Shown in pieces: positions 8,427-25,216 of a DNA stretch of 64,000 nt. Origin of the DNA: Deinococcus terrestris (lineage in GTDB: Bacteria; Deinococcota; Deinococci; Deinococcales; Deinococcaceae); NCBI RefSeq assembly GCF_009377345.1, contig NZ_WBSL01000002.1:186001-250000 (forward strand). The letters run 5' to 3'. Numbering within the stretch: position 1 is the first letter of the stretch; each line of letters opens with the position of its first letter. The translations under genes and the position numbers were made by a program. The notes below the pieces were generated by a model. That model did no database searches, had not been told where the DNA came from, and saw only the letters and a program-made list of their open reading frames with translations.

Positions 8427-9344
8427 TCAGAAGTTGCCGGTCAGGGTAAACGAGACGCGGGCTTCCTTGACGCCGTTGGTTTCGTTCCCGTCCAGGACGA
8501 TGGCTTCAATAATGTGATCATCCAGCCATCCGCCGGTGGTCTTGGCGCTGCCGAGGTCGGTGTTGGATACTTGAAGCGTGGGGCGGGCGGCGGTTGGGTT
8601 CGCGGCGTTGTAGAGCATCTCCACCTTCTTGACGGAGGAGTCCGCTACCTGATCACCGAGCATAAAGGTGGGGAAACCTGCGGGCACATTGCCGCCCGTC
8701 TTGCCTTCCAGTTGTGCCTTGAAGGTCCAGCCGCCCTGAGCGTTACTGAACTTTTGCACAATTTTCTGGTTCATGCAGATCATGGGACCCTTCCACTCCA
8801 CTTTGCTACGGTCCCCGCCAGTGAAGACGATCCCAGGGTAGCTGGATTGCGGGGCCATCAGCGAGCTGGGATTCCCAGTGAATGCCGTCCCATTCGAGTT
8901 CGTTCCCGTGAGCGATGTGGGTAAGCTAAAGCTGCCGACAAACGAGTAGTTGTTGCCTGTGACGATGTTGCCGTCACCCTTCCAGGTGGAGGCCCGCAGA
9001 ATCTCCAGCAGCGGGTAGGTAAAATCGCGCCCGGTCGTCTTGCTGTGGTCGCCAGCGCGGTAGCACTTCTGCTTGTCCAGGTCCGCCAGGTTGATGTTCC
9101 AACTCGTCTCGTGCAGATGCATGGCGACCACAGCGGGGATGGTCACACGCACGTCCTCGTACAGCTGCGCGGTTCTGTCGTCGATATCGTAGTTACCGCC
9201 GTTGTTGGAGGGTGGGTTGCACCCAAAGACGGGGTTGCAAAAGTTTTGTGCTTCCGCCTGACCACCCTGCGCCTGTGCCTGCGCTCCGGCCATTCCGCCC
9301 AGCCCCATCGTCAGCAGCGCCAGCCCCATCATCGTCTTCTTCAT
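8427..9344 (-). CDS. Secreted subunit-like protein, first gene of the usher-like operon
   Basis: 305 residues from the ATG at 9344 with AAGGGAGAG six bases upstream. A signal peptide (MKKTMMGLALLTMGLGGMAG, cleavage near AQA) leads into a secreted body with Cys pairs near the start (FCNPVFGC) and single Cys in KQKCYRAG and MICMNQK, suggesting disulfides. It has no membrane segment after the signal. Codon use is less GC-rich than in neighbours. It is the promoter-proximal gene before the chaperone-like protein, the usual place of a major structural subunit. No family is recognised; the subunit role is inferred from position and composition. Confidence 0.65.
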   Translation of the reverse strand: MKKTMMGLALLTMGLGGMAGAQAQAQGGQAEAQNFCNPVFGCNPPSNNGGNYDIDDRTAQLYEDVRVTIPAVVAMHLHETSWNINLADLDKQKCYRAGDHSKTTGRDFTYPLLEILRASTWKGDGNIVTGNNYSFVGSFSLPTSLTGTNSNGTAFTGNPSSLMAPQSSYPGIVFTGGDRSKVEWKGPMICMNQKIVQKFSNAQGGWTFKAQLEGKTGGNVPAGFPTFMLGDQVADSSVKKVEMLYNAANPTAARPTLQVSNTDLGSAKTTGGWLDDHIIEAIVLDGNETNGVKEARVSFTLTGNF

Positions 9345-9430
9345 ATTGCTCTCCCTTCCAACCCAAGAAGCCTGTGTACGGCGCTGAAGGCCCGATCGCC
9401 CTCTGCTGTCCAGAAGGTAATGAGAGTGGC

Positions 9431-9447
9431 GTTAACAGTTCGCTAAC
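9431..9447. promoter_or_regulatory. AT-rich inverted motif in divergent intergenic region
   Basis: The 282-bp gap 9345-9626 separates the secreted-subunit operon from the divergent BTAD-type regulator. GTTAACAGTTCGCTAAC at 9431-9447 carries GTTA/TAAC arms, and similar AT-rich pieces (CTCGTTAAAAGG near 9470, CCTTTAACAAACGAG near 9603) recur in the gap. These are candidate binding sites for the adjacent regulator. No clear promoter boxes could be fixed. Confidence 0.3.
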
Positions 9448-9626
9448 AAGATGTCGACGACGTGAAGGGCTCGTTAAAAGGTAGAGTCTAAGGGTCTTCC
9501 ACACTTGCCGCGACCCTCTCGTGTCAACCGTCTCCCGCGACTTTCATGCGTAGGGAAACAGGCTCCACGCGCGTCCCGACCTCCGCCGATGGGGCCGAAC
9601 GACCTTTAACAAACGAGGCTCTGAAC

Positions 9627-11924
9627 ATGACTGAAAGGTTACGGGACGGTGATGATCAACCGGCGCAGCAGCCAACCCTGCGGGTGCTGGGGCACGTGTA
9701 CCTGTGGGGCGCCGGGCCGCTGCCCGCCGTGTCCAGTAAAGGGCTGGCCCTGCTGACCTATCTGGCGCTTGAGGCCCGCCCACACCACCGCGAACATCTG
9801 GCCAACCTGCTGTGGGACACGGCAGACGCGATGGCCAACCTGCGGGTGGAGCTCGTGCGGCTGCGCCAGCGCGGGGTCAGTCTGCCTGCCCGACAGCCCA
9901 TGCTCAGCCTGCCTGGTGCGACCGATCTGACCGAATGGGAGGCCCTGCCCGATCCCTCCCAGGGTGACGGGGAGGTGCTCGAATGGCTCGCGCCGCTGCG
10001 AGGACCGGTTCTCAGTGGACTGGAGGACCTCGGCACCACGGCCTTCCGGGAGTGGCTGGACGGCCAGCGCGGGGCGCTGCACGACCGCATTGAGGCGCGG
10101 CTCTCGCGGGTTGCCGGAGCGCTGGCAGCGCGGGGTCAGGCGAGCGGTGTCCGGTTGATCGAGGCGCGGGCGGAAGCACTGGGGCTGCACCTGAGCGTGC
10201 CCGTCCCGGCCGCCCTACCGCCTGCTCCACCGGAGGCCCCGGAGCCGCATCCGTCCAATTCGCCCGCATCCGGTCTGCACTGGCCCGAGCCAGAGGCCCG
10301 GTTGCGCGAGGTGCTTGGCCGGATCCTGGAGGGACACACGCCGCACCTGCTGCTGCTGCGGGGGCGCGGCGGCACGCGCCGGGGCCTGATCGCCCGCCTG
10401 ACCTGCCACACCCCCTGGCAGACCGTGCAGGTACAGGCGTCCACCGACCCACTGCTGTGGCAGCAGTCGCTGCGGCTGCACCTGCGCCGCCTGCTGCCCG
10501 CGGCCTCTGCCCCCGCCGCGTCCGACCCACTGCTCGACCCACTCCTCGAACTCGCGGGGCTGTTCAGTGCGCTCCAGACCCCGCTGCTGCTCGTCTTGCA
10601 CGACCTCTCTCCGCAGACACCCGGCCTGCACCCGCTGCTGAGCTTCCTGCTGGACCTGCCTGCCCCCATCGCCGTGATGGTCACCGTCACGTCGGAGGCG
10701 GCCGAGGCGGGGCTGCGGCCCCTGCTGCGGCGGGCCGCCGGAGCCCGGTTGGAGGTGCTGAACCTGCCGCCGCTGGGGGTGTCCGCCGTCACCGGGGCAC
10801 TTCAGGCGCGGCGCCCGGCCAGCCTGGCAAGCGCCGCGCTGGAGGACGACCGTGTCCTGGCGACCCGGCTGGTGCAGTGCAGCGAGGGCTACCTGCCCTA
10901 TCTGGACGTCCTGCTCGCCGCCGACCCACCCCGGCTGGAACACCGGTTGCCGGAGGGCGTGCGCGACCTGCTGCTGGCCGAACTGGGGCCGCTGACGGCC
11001 CCCGACCTCGACCGCTGGGCCCGGCTGGCCCAGATTCATGGCCGGTTCGACCCGGCGACTGCTCAGGCCCTGCTGGGCGAGGGCGCTGGGACGCTGCTGC
11101 TAACCCCTACGGCCCGGAGCGTGCTCGTGCCGGTGCCACGCACCGAGGCGCTGGTTTGGCCCGAACCGATGTCGCCGCAGCTCACCTGGCCCCAGCTCAC
11201 GGGCCGCGCCGACGACGCGCAGGGCCACCTGGGGTTCGCGCACGAGCTGACCCGCAGCGCCCTGGCCTCCTTGCTGCCGCCCCACGAACGCCACGCCGCG
11301 CGGCGCACGCTGGCCCGGCACTTCCAGACCACGGACCCGGCCCGCAGCCTGCTGTATGCCGAACGGGCGCAGTGCCCCGACCTTGCCGAGCAGGCCCGCG
11401 CCGCCCTGCCGGAACTGACGGCCCCCGCCCTCCCCCGCGGCCCGCAGCCCCGCCCAGTCCCTGCTCCAGAAGCCCCTCCCTCCCACGCCGGGCGCGACGG
11501 TTGGACCGCCGGGGGCTACCGGGTGGCCTTTGAAGACGGCAGGCTCCGCATCCTGCGCCGGGGGCATCCCGGCCTGCCGCCCCTGCTGACCCTCTGCTTC
11601 CCTGGTTCGGCCCCGGCCTGGAGCCTGACGCTGCGGCACGACCTCGCGGCCAGCGGGCGACCCGCGGCGCATTGGCCGCCGAATTTCGTGCTGGGCGTGC
11701 GCGTCGGCTCAGGCCCCCGCGTGGTGTACAGCACCGAACCTGTTCCCGACCACTTCAGTGACGGGGTCGAGCATGTGTTCGGGGGCGTGCTGACTCCGGG
11801 GTGCTGGCTCGGCCTGAGCGGGCCGGGCGGAACGGGACCGCTGGAGCTGAGCGTGCGGGCGGTGGACTCGGCCCTCACGCTCGGTGCCCTGAGCTGGGGG
11901 AATCACCGCCTGGGCGGGCAGTAG
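9627..11924 (+). CDS. SARP/BTAD-like transcriptional regulator with degenerate NTPase region
   Basis: 765 residues from the ATG at 9627 (CGAGG eight bases upstream); an ATG at 9546 would extend it but lacks a ribosome site. Residues about 15-95 form a winged-helix like those of SARP activators (TLRVLGHVYLWG...SSKGLALLTYLAL), followed by a helical BTAD-like part. The middle (about 230-400) is laid out like an NTPase, but the P-loop position reads RGRGGTRRG and lacks the Lys-Ser/Thr, so ATP binding is doubtful. The last 130 residues form a beta-rich domain of unknown type. It is divergent from the usher-like operon, which it may control. DNA-binding identity is good; target is inferred. Confidence 0.75.
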   Translation: MTERLRDGDDQPAQQPTLRVLGHVYLWGAGPLPAVSSKGLALLTYLALEARPHHREHLANLLWDTADAMANLRVELVRLRQRGVSLPARQPMLSLPGATDLTEWEALPDPSQGDGEVLEWLAPLRGPVLSGLEDLGTTAFREWLDGQRGALHDRIEARLSRVAGALAARGQASGVRLIEARAEALGLHLSVPVPAALPPAPPEAPEPHPSNSPASGLHWPEPEARLREVLGRILEGHTPHLLLLRGRGGTRRGLIARLTCHTPWQTVQVQASTDPLLWQQSLRLHLRRLLPAASAPAASDPLLDPLLELAGLFSALQTPLLLVLHDLSPQTPGLHPLLSFLLDLPAPIAVMVTVTSEAAEAGLRPLLRRAAGARLEVLNLPPLGVSAVTGALQARRPASLASAALEDDRVLATRLVQCSEGYLPYLDVLLAADPPRLEHRLPEGVRDLLLAELGPLTAPDLDRWARLAQIHGRFDPATAQALLGEGAGTLLLTPTARSVLVPVPRTEALVWPEPMSPQLTWPQLTGRADDAQGHLGFAHELTRSALASLLPPHERHAARRTLARHFQTTDPARSLLYAERAQCPDLAEQARAALPELTAPALPRGPQPRPVPAPEAPPSHAGRDGWTAGGYRVAFEDGRLRILRRGHPGLPPLLTLCFPGSAPAWSLTLRHDLAASGRPAAHWPPNFVLGVRVGSGPRVVYSTEPVPDHFSDGVEHVFGGVLTPGCWLGLSGPGGTGPLELSVRAVDSALTLGALSWGNHRLGGQ

Positions 11925-11963
11925 GGGAAGACGCCCGTGGGGTCAGGGCGGATACTCGGCTCC

Positions 11964-11983
11964 GGCGGACCGGGCCGCCCTTT

Positions 11984-11984
<1 letters not shown>
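11964..11984 (+). terminator. Terminator after the BTAD-type regulator
   Basis: GGCGG (11964-11968) and CCGCC (11975-11979) form a short GC stem around ACCGGG, followed by CTTTT. It lies between the regulator stop and the converging acyl-CoA dehydrogenase stop. The stem is short, so this is a moderate call. Confidence 0.45.
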
Positions 11985-13780
<1,796 letters not shown>

Positions 13781-13826
13781 CGGGGGTACTCCTTTCAGGG
13801 CACAGGCAGCGGTGGGCGGAGTGTCC

Positions 13827-13857
13827 GTGAACGTCAACTGTGAACGCTGGCGTTTAC
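13827..13857. promoter_or_regulatory. Repeated GTGAACG operator-like motif in divergent promoter region
   Basis: GTGAACG occurs at 13827-13833 and again at 13840-13846, and the second copy forms an inverted repeat with CGTTTAC (13851-13857) around CTGG. TACTAT at 13855-13860 could be a -10 box for the rightward gene. The site lies between the acyl-CoA dehydrogenase and the quinone oxidoreductase. The MerR-family gene two genes away is the obvious candidate binder, which is inference. Confidence 0.45.
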
Positions 13858-13906
13858 TATAGGGCACGTTCAGACCCCTTTCTCCCCGTTCCACCGGAGG
13901 TTTTCC

Positions 13907-15354
<1,448 letters not shown>

Positions 15355-15392
15355 GGAGGGGAATCGGTGACGAGAGGGACTACACTCTCCCG

Positions 15393-16754
15393 GTGACGTC
15401 CGGCCCGGCCTCTTCCTCCCCCACCCCGCGCACCAGCGAACTCGGCCCCCTGGTACGGCTCGCGGGGCCGGTGATCGTGTCGCAGTTTGCGGCCAATGCG
15501 CTCACGCTGATTTCCACGGCGGTGATCGGTCGGCTGGGCACCCCGGAGCTGGCGGCGGCGGCCTACGCGAACGCCACCTACTACCTGCTGTTCCTGATCC
15601 TGAGCGGGATCATGCTGGCGGTGGGGCCACGGGCGGCGCAGGCGCATGGGGCGGGGAATCCGGCGGGCGTCGCCCTCGCCCTGCGCGGGGGCCTGCGGCT
15701 GGCCCTGGGCCTGACGGCGATTGCCTTGCCGCTGATGTGGGGCATCGCGGCGATCTTGCCCGGCCTCGCGCCCGAAGGCGTGCGCGGTGACCTCGCGGCG
15801 AGCTACTTGCGGCTCTACGCGCTGGGGATGCTGCCGGTGCTCGCCTTCGTGGCCCTGCGGGGGGCGCTGGAGGGCACCGGGCAGCCCCGCGTGGTCACGG
15901 TGACGGCGCTGGGCGGGGTGACGGTCGTCGCCTTCCTGAGTCCGGCCCTCGCCTTTGGGTGGGGGCCGCTGCCTGCGCTGGGGCTGCCAGGAGCCGCCGC
16001 CGCGAGCGCCGTGACCGCGTGGGCGATGGCGCTGACGCTGCTGCCAGTCGCGCTGCGCCGCTTTCCCGCCGTGCCAGGAAGCCGGGTGGGGCCAGAGGTG
16101 GGGGCACTGCTGCGCCTGGGCTGGCCCATCGGCCTGACGCTGGGGGCCGAGGGGGGCATGTTCAGCGTGACCTCGCTGCTGATGGCGAGGTTCGGGGCCG
16201 AGGCGCTCGCGGCGCACAACGTGGCGCTTCAGGTCATCACGGCGGTGTTCATGGTGCCGCTGGGGCTCTCGACCGCCACCGGCATCCGGGTGGCCCAGGC
16301 GGCGGGCGGTGGTGAAGCGGGCCGGGTGCGCCGCGCCGGGCTGACTGGGATCGGGCTGGCGGCGGCCGTCATGCTGGCCTTCGCCGCACTGGAACTGCTG
16401 GCGCCCCGGCTGGTGCTGGGGGTGTTCGTGGACGCCGGGGACCCGGCGAACGCGGCGCTGCTGGCGACCGGCGCGAGTCTGCTCACCATCGCCGCCCTCT
16501 TCCAGACGGTCGACGGGGTGCAGGTCACCGCGAACGCGGCGCTGCGCGGCCTGCAAGACACCCGCGTACCGCTGCTGATCTCGCTCGCGTCGTACTGGGG
16601 GGTAGGGCTGGGGGTGGGGTCGCTGCTCGCCTTCGGGCTGGGGTTGGGACCGCGCGGGCTGTGGTTCGGGCTGACGGCGGGGCTGAGTATGGCGGCCGTA
16701 GCGCTGCTGTGGAGGTTCTTGAAACGTAGCCAAGGCCGTTCTCTGGGGAACTGA
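15393..16754 (+). CDS. MATE-family multidrug exporter
   Basis: 453 residues from a GTG at 15393 with no obvious ribosome site. About twelve hydrophobic segments in two related halves, with MATE hallmarks: LAGPVIVSQFAANALTLIST in helix 1, a Gly/Pro-rich loop RGALEGTGQPR in the first half and the matching RGLQDTRVPLL in the second. MATE proteins export cationic drugs or metabolites in exchange for Na+ or H+. It follows the MerR gene by 38 bp and may be co-transcribed, but the substrate is unknown. A bidirectional terminator follows at 16807. Confidence 0.93.
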   Translation: MTSGPASSSPTPRTSELGPLVRLAGPVIVSQFAANALTLISTAVIGRLGTPELAAAAYANATYYLLFLILSGIMLAVGPRAAQAHGAGNPAGVALALRGGLRLALGLTAIALPLMWGIAAILPGLAPEGVRGDLAASYLRLYALGMLPVLAFVALRGALEGTGQPRVVTVTALGGVTVVAFLSPALAFGWGPLPALGLPGAAAASAVTAWAMALTLLPVALRRFPAVPGSRVGPEVGALLRLGWPIGLTLGAEGGMFSVTSLLMARFGAEALAAHNVALQVITAVFMVPLGLSTATGIRVAQAAGGGEAGRVRRAGLTGIGLAAAVMLAFAALELLAPRLVLGVFVDAGDPANAALLATGASLLTIAALFQTVDGVQVTANAALRGLQDTRVPLLISLASYWGVGLGVGSLLAFGLGLGPRGLWFGLTAGLSMAAVALLWRFLKRSQGRSLGN

Positions 16755-16806
16755 AGCCGCTCTCCCGCATCTAGAGGAACGAGCTGCGCTCACCCGAGCG
16801 GCCCAC

Positions 16807-16839
16807 AAAAGGCCCCCTCCACTTCCGGTAGGGGGCCTT
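16807..16839. terminator. Bidirectional intrinsic terminator
   Basis: AAGGCCCCCT (16809-16818) and AGGGGGCCTT (16830-16839) are perfect 10-bp arms with an 11-base loop. AAAA precedes the stem and TTGT follows, so it can stop transcription from both converging genes, the MATE exporter (plus) and paaK (minus). Confidence 0.9.
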
Positions 16840-16854
16840 GTCTATGCTTCCGGG

Positions 16855-18144
16855 CTACCCTTTCCCGCGCAGGTCCGTCACCCGCCGCAGCTTACCCCCC
16901 TCGCTGCGGGGCAGAGAGCCGGGCACGCACAGCTCGCAACGTACGGTCACGCCCACCTGAACCTTGACCAGCCGCTCGATTTCGGTCCGCAGCGCGACGG
17001 TTTCCTCCCCCGCCTCGACGCGCAGCAGCAGGTCATCGCGGGTGCCCGTGCGGGTCAGGACCACGTGGTAATGGGGGCTGACCTGCCCCATGCCGACCAG
17101 CACGGCCTCAAGCTGGGTGGGGTAGACGTTGACCCCCCGCAGGATAATCAGGTCGTCGGCGCGGCCCCGGATGCCGTCCATGCGGCGCACCGTGCGTCCG
17201 GTGGCGTTGGGCTCGGTGGCCTCCGGCAGCAGGCGCGTGATGTCGCCCGTCCAGTAGCGCAGCATGGGCAGGGCGGTGCGGCTGATGGATGAAAGCACGA
17301 GCACGCCCCACTCGCCGTCGGGCAGCACCTCGCCTGTCTCGGGGTCCACGATCTCGGGGTAAAAGTGGTCCTCCCAGAGGTAGCTGCCGCGCTGCTCGGC
17401 CGCGTCCTCGTTGGAGACGCCGGGGCCGATGATCTCGGACAGGCCGTAGATGTTGGTCGCCGTAACACCCAGCCGGGCCTCGACCTCGCGGCGGGTCTTC
17501 TCTGTCCAGGGCTCGGCGCCCAACACCGCGTAGCGGAGGGAAGTGTCCCCTGGCCGCACGCCCCGGCGGGTGAACTCGTCCGCGAGGACCAGGGCGTAGC
17601 TCGGCGTGCAGGCGATCACCTCGGGTTCGAGGTCGAGAATCAGGCTGACCTGCCGCTCAGTGCCGCCGCCGGAGACGGGGACAGTGCACAGGCCCAGCCG
17701 CTCGGCGCCGCCGTGCAGCCCCAGCCCTCCGGTAAACAGCCCGTAGCCGTAGGCATTGTGAAAGGTCATGCCCGGCCGCGCCCCCGCCGCGTAGAGCGAG
17801 CGGGCCACAACTTCCGCGAACACGGCGAGGTCGTTCTCGTCGTAGGCGACCACGGTGGGCTTGCCGGTGGTGCCGCTGCTGGCGTGCAGGCGGCGCAATT
17901 CGTGGCGCGGCACGGCGCTGAGACCCAGGGGGTAGTGGTCGCGCAGGTCGCTCTTGCGGGTCAGCGGAAAGCGGGCGAGGTCGCCCAGGGTCCGCAGGTC
18001 GTCCGGGGTGACCCCCACCGCCTCAAAGCGGGCGCGGTGGGCGGGCACGCGCTCGTGCATCCGGGCGGCGGTCGCCTGAAGGCGGGCAAGTTGCAGGGCG
18101 CGGAGGTCGGGGAGGGGCATGCCCTCACGGTCGGGCTGGAACAT
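16855..18144 (-). CDS. paaK: Phenylacetate-CoA ligase
   Basis: 429 residues, the usual length of the family. The ATG at 18144 has TGGAGG five bases upstream and overlaps the end of the FAD-oxidase gene by 20 bp. The ATP-dependent AMP-forming ligase motifs are intact: SSGTTGKPTVVAYDENDL, IYGLSEIIGPGVSNED, RYWTGDIT and GRADDLIILRGVNVYPTQLE. It activates phenylacetate (or a related aryl acetate) to the CoA thioester. No paa epoxidase genes are in the window; upstream in the same operon are an FAD-linked hydroxyacid oxidase and an ABC binding protein, which suggests use of an aromatic hydroxy acid that yields an aryl acid. Family is certain, exact substrate not. Confidence 0.92.
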   Translation of the reverse strand: MFQPDREGMPLPDLRALQLARLQATAARMHERVPAHRARFEAVGVTPDDLRTLGDLARFPLTRKSDLRDHYPLGLSAVPRHELRRLHASSGTTGKPTVVAYDENDLAVFAEVVARSLYAAGARPGMTFHNAYGYGLFTGGLGLHGGAERLGLCTVPVSGGGTERQVSLILDLEPEVIACTPSYALVLADEFTRRGVRPGDTSLRYAVLGAEPWTEKTRREVEARLGVTATNIYGLSEIIGPGVSNEDAAEQRGSYLWEDHFYPEIVDPETGEVLPDGEWGVLVLSSISRTALPMLRYWTGDITRLLPEATEPNATGRTVRRMDGIRGRADDLIILRGVNVYPTQLEAVLVGMGQVSPHYHVVLTRTGTRDDLLLRVEAGEETVALRTEIERLVKVQVGVTVRCELCVPGSLPRSEGGKLRRVTDLRGKG

Positions 18145-19578
18145 CGGGCCTCCAGTCGGCAGCAGTGTCACCCACAGCGTCGTGATCGGAAACAGGGAAG
18201 GCAGGCAGGAGGGCCGGGTCGCCCACCACCTTGCCAGGGTTAAGGAAGTTCAGCGGGTCCAGCATAGCCTTCACCTCCCGCATCACGTCCAGCGCGTCCC
18301 CGTGTTCCGAACGCAGGTACGTCCGTTTGCGCAGCCCCACCCCATGCTCGCCCGTGCAGGTGCCGCCCACCGCGACCGCGTGCGCGGCGAGGGCGTGCAG
18401 GACGTGGTCAATCCGAGTCCAGGTGTCCACGTCGTCGGGATGGGCATGCATCAGCAGGTGAAGGTTACCGTCCCCGATATGGCCGACCAGGGGCGCGGTC
18501 AGGCCATGCTCTTCCAGCAATTCCTGAGCAACCGCTACTGTCCCCGCCAACGCTGAGAGGGGCACGCACACGTCCCCGATGCGGGTCGCGTGACCGGGCC
18601 AGGCCGCCCGCAGCGCGTCGTACACGCCATGACGGGCCGCCCACAGCTCGGACTGCGCCTCCGGGGTGCGGGCCTCGCCGACGGGGGTGCCGCCATGCAG
18701 GGAGGCCGCCTCCCGCAGCAGGGCGAGTTGCGCGTCCAAGTCGGCCCGGTCCCGGCCCGCAACCTCTGCCCAGAGGGTCGGGGCTTCCGGGTCGTGGCGG
18801 GCGCGGTGGCAGTTCACGGCGGCCACCGTCGCGGCGTCCACGAATTCCAGCCGCTCCGGGGTCAGGCCCAGGCCGCGCAGGGTCACGCTGGCGGTGACTG
18901 CCCCCTCCACGTCCCCGAAGGCGAGTTGCACGCTGGCGGTCGCGGGCGGCAGAGGGTGAAGCCTCAGGGTCAGCGAGGTGATGACCCCCAGCGTTCCCTC
19001 CGAGCCGATGAACAGCTGTTTCAAGGCGTAGCCGCTGCTGCTCTTGCGGGCGGCGCTGCCCAGCGTCAGCACCCGGCCGTCCGCCAGCGCCACCCGGAGG
19101 GCCGCGACGTTCTCGCGCATGCCGCCGTAGCGCACGGTGGTCGTGCCGCTCGCGTTGGTGGCGGCCATCCCCCCCAGCGAGGCGTCCGCGCCGGGGTCCA
19201 CCGGGAAGAAGAGGCCGTGCGGGCGCAAGCGGCGGTTCAGAGCGAGGCGCCGCACCCCCGGTCCCACCGTGACGGTGAAGCCCACGGGGTCAGGCTCCCC
19301 GACCGCGTCCATCCCACTGAGGTCCAGTGAGATCGCGCCCGGCACGGGCAGCGCCGCCCCTTCCAGGCTGGTGCCCGCGCCCCAGGGGGTGACAGGGACG
19401 CGCCAGTCGCGGGCGACCGCCAGCGTCTCCAGCACGTCCCCTTCCGAGCGGGCATAGACCACCGCGCCGGGCACCCAGGTCAGCGGCGTGCCCTCGTCGC
19501 GGGCGTGGGCGCTCCGGTCACCGGGAACGAGGCTGACGCGCTCGCCCAGCCCGGTTCGCAGGGCGCCCTGCCAGCCGG

Positions 19579-19597
<19 letters not shown>
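18125..19597 (-). CDS. FAD-linked 2-hydroxyacid oxidase (GlcD/D-lactate dehydrogenase family)
   Basis: 490 residues from a GTG at 19597 inside the end of the upstream gene (19-bp overlap); no good ribosome site, so it probably depends on translational coupling. N-terminal PCMH-type FAD domain (TPWGAGTSLEGAALPVPG, VDPGADASLGGMAATNASG) and C-terminal FAD-oxidase domain with VGHIGDGNLHL and the closing GTCTGEHGVGLRKR. The family oxidises glycolate, D-lactate or other 2-hydroxy acids with electrons passed to the membrane or an ETF. Placed between an ABC binding protein and PaaK, an aryl-lactate or mandelate-like substrate is a reasonable guess. Confidence 0.9.
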
Positions 19598-20730
<1,133 letters not shown>

Positions 20731-20824
20731 GGGAAAACCTCCACGGCGAGGGAGCAGCCCGGCGGAACCGGGCAGGGAAGCTGCTTGAGGGTTGGTTGAT
20801 GAAGCTTAGCAGAAGGCCGGGGGC

Positions 20825-21922
20825 CTAGTTCCCCGCCGAGGGAGCCTCCTCCCCCTCGGCTTCAAAGGCGAGGTACAGCCGGGCCAGCAGCGCAGGGTCA
20901 CGCAGGGAGCCGCCCAGAGCCTCCTCCGCCCGGCGCAGGCGGTAACGCAGCGTATTCACATGCACGTGAAGCCGCGCGGCGAGGTCGGGCAGTGGCCCCG
21001 AGTGGCCCAGGTAGGCCCGCAGGGTAGCCTCGGTGCGGCCCCCGTCTTCCAGCGCGGCGAGCCGTGCCCGCACCTGTCCCCGCAGCGGCGCGAAGGAGCC
21101 GTCCGCGAGCAGGGCATACAGGGGGTCCATCGCGTGATAGGTCGTGTACCCCCGCGCCTGCCGGGTGGCGGCGAGGGCGTGCCGCGCTTCGCCCTCGGCG
21201 GTGCGGGCATGGCGCGGGCCGGGGTGAGGGGCACTGACGCCCAGCCGCACGTCCTGCGCGGTGCTGGCGAGCAGGGCCGTATGCAAGTCCCGCGCCTCGC
21301 GCCCTAGGTCGGCGGTCGGCCACAGCCACACCGCCCGGTCCCCCCGCACGGTGGAGTGCGCGGGCAGCCCGCGTTCCAGAAAGTATCCCTCCCCCACCGC
21401 CGCGAGCACGTCGAGGGCGTGGGCATGAGCAGCGCGGGCGGCCGAGCCGGGAGCGGGAGGCCGGGCGAAGGCCGCCACCGCCACCGCGACGGGCTCGGGG
21501 TCGGGGAGACTGGCCTCCGGCAGCGTGCCCGAGAGCAGGGCGTCGAGCGTCCTCTCCCCCACCCGGCGCCGCGCCGCGCCTGCCGCTGCCGCCTGAAGCC
21601 GTGCCAGCAGGGCATATTCCGCCGCCACCGGAACCAGGGCCGCCCACTCCGGCGGCACCGCCAGCGTGAGGCTGCCCACGTGACGCTCGCCGCTCGCGTC
21701 GCCGTAGCTCAGGCGACGGGTGACCTCCGGCCCGGCGGCTTCTCCTGCCGAGGCCACCACATCGCCCCAGCTCGCTCGGATCTCTGCCCGGCCCCCGGTC
21801 AGCCGCGCCAGCCGAGCGACGAGTTCGCGCTCGGGCTGCGGCCCGGCGACGGCTTCCCGCAATGAGGTCAGCAGCGCAGCCACGCCGGGCAACGCGAGGA
21901 GATCGGGCGAGGTGTCCCGCAT
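20825..21922 (-). CDS. PucR/CdaR-family transcriptional regulator
   Basis: 365 residues from the ATG at 21922. The C-terminal HTH is typical (LRAYLGHSGPLPDLAARL then HVHVNTLRYRLRRAEEALG), and the N-terminal half is a GAF-like/CdaR sensor region. TAGGTT followed by seven bases and ATG suggests a leaderless transcript. The gene is divergent from the homoprotocatechuate operon starting at 22045 and heads the PaaK group on its own strand, so it could control both. PucR/CdaR proteins commonly activate catabolic operons in response to substrate. Confidence 0.88.
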   Translation of the reverse strand: MRDTSPDLLALPGVAALLTSLREAVAGPQPERELVARLARLTGGRAEIRASWGDVVASAGEAAGPEVTRRLSYGDASGERHVGSLTLAVPPEWAALVPVAAEYALLARLQAAAAGAARRRVGERTLDALLSGTLPEASLPDPEPVAVAVAAFARPPAPGSAARAAHAHALDVLAAVGEGYFLERGLPAHSTVRGDRAVWLWPTADLGREARDLHTALLASTAQDVRLGVSAPHPGPRHARTAEGEARHALAATRQARGYTTYHAMDPLYALLADGSFAPLRGQVRARLAALEDGGRTEATLRAYLGHSGPLPDLAARLHVHVNTLRYRLRRAEEALGGSLRDPALLARLYLAFEAEGEEAPSAGN

Positions 21923-22044
21923 TTGTTCCAACCTATAACGGGGTGGGGCCGGATTCACGCGCCGCACAAAGGAGGACACGGGGAGGTGGACCGTATGCTG
22001 AAAGGCACACCACCACGCTTCCTTTCCACGAACGGAGAACTCCC

Positions 22045-22845
<801 letters not shown>

Positions 22846-22883
22846 AGCGCACGGACAGGCCAGCGAAGCGGAGGACAACGCTC

Positions 22884-25212
<2,329 letters not shown>

Positions 25213-25216
<4 letters not shown>

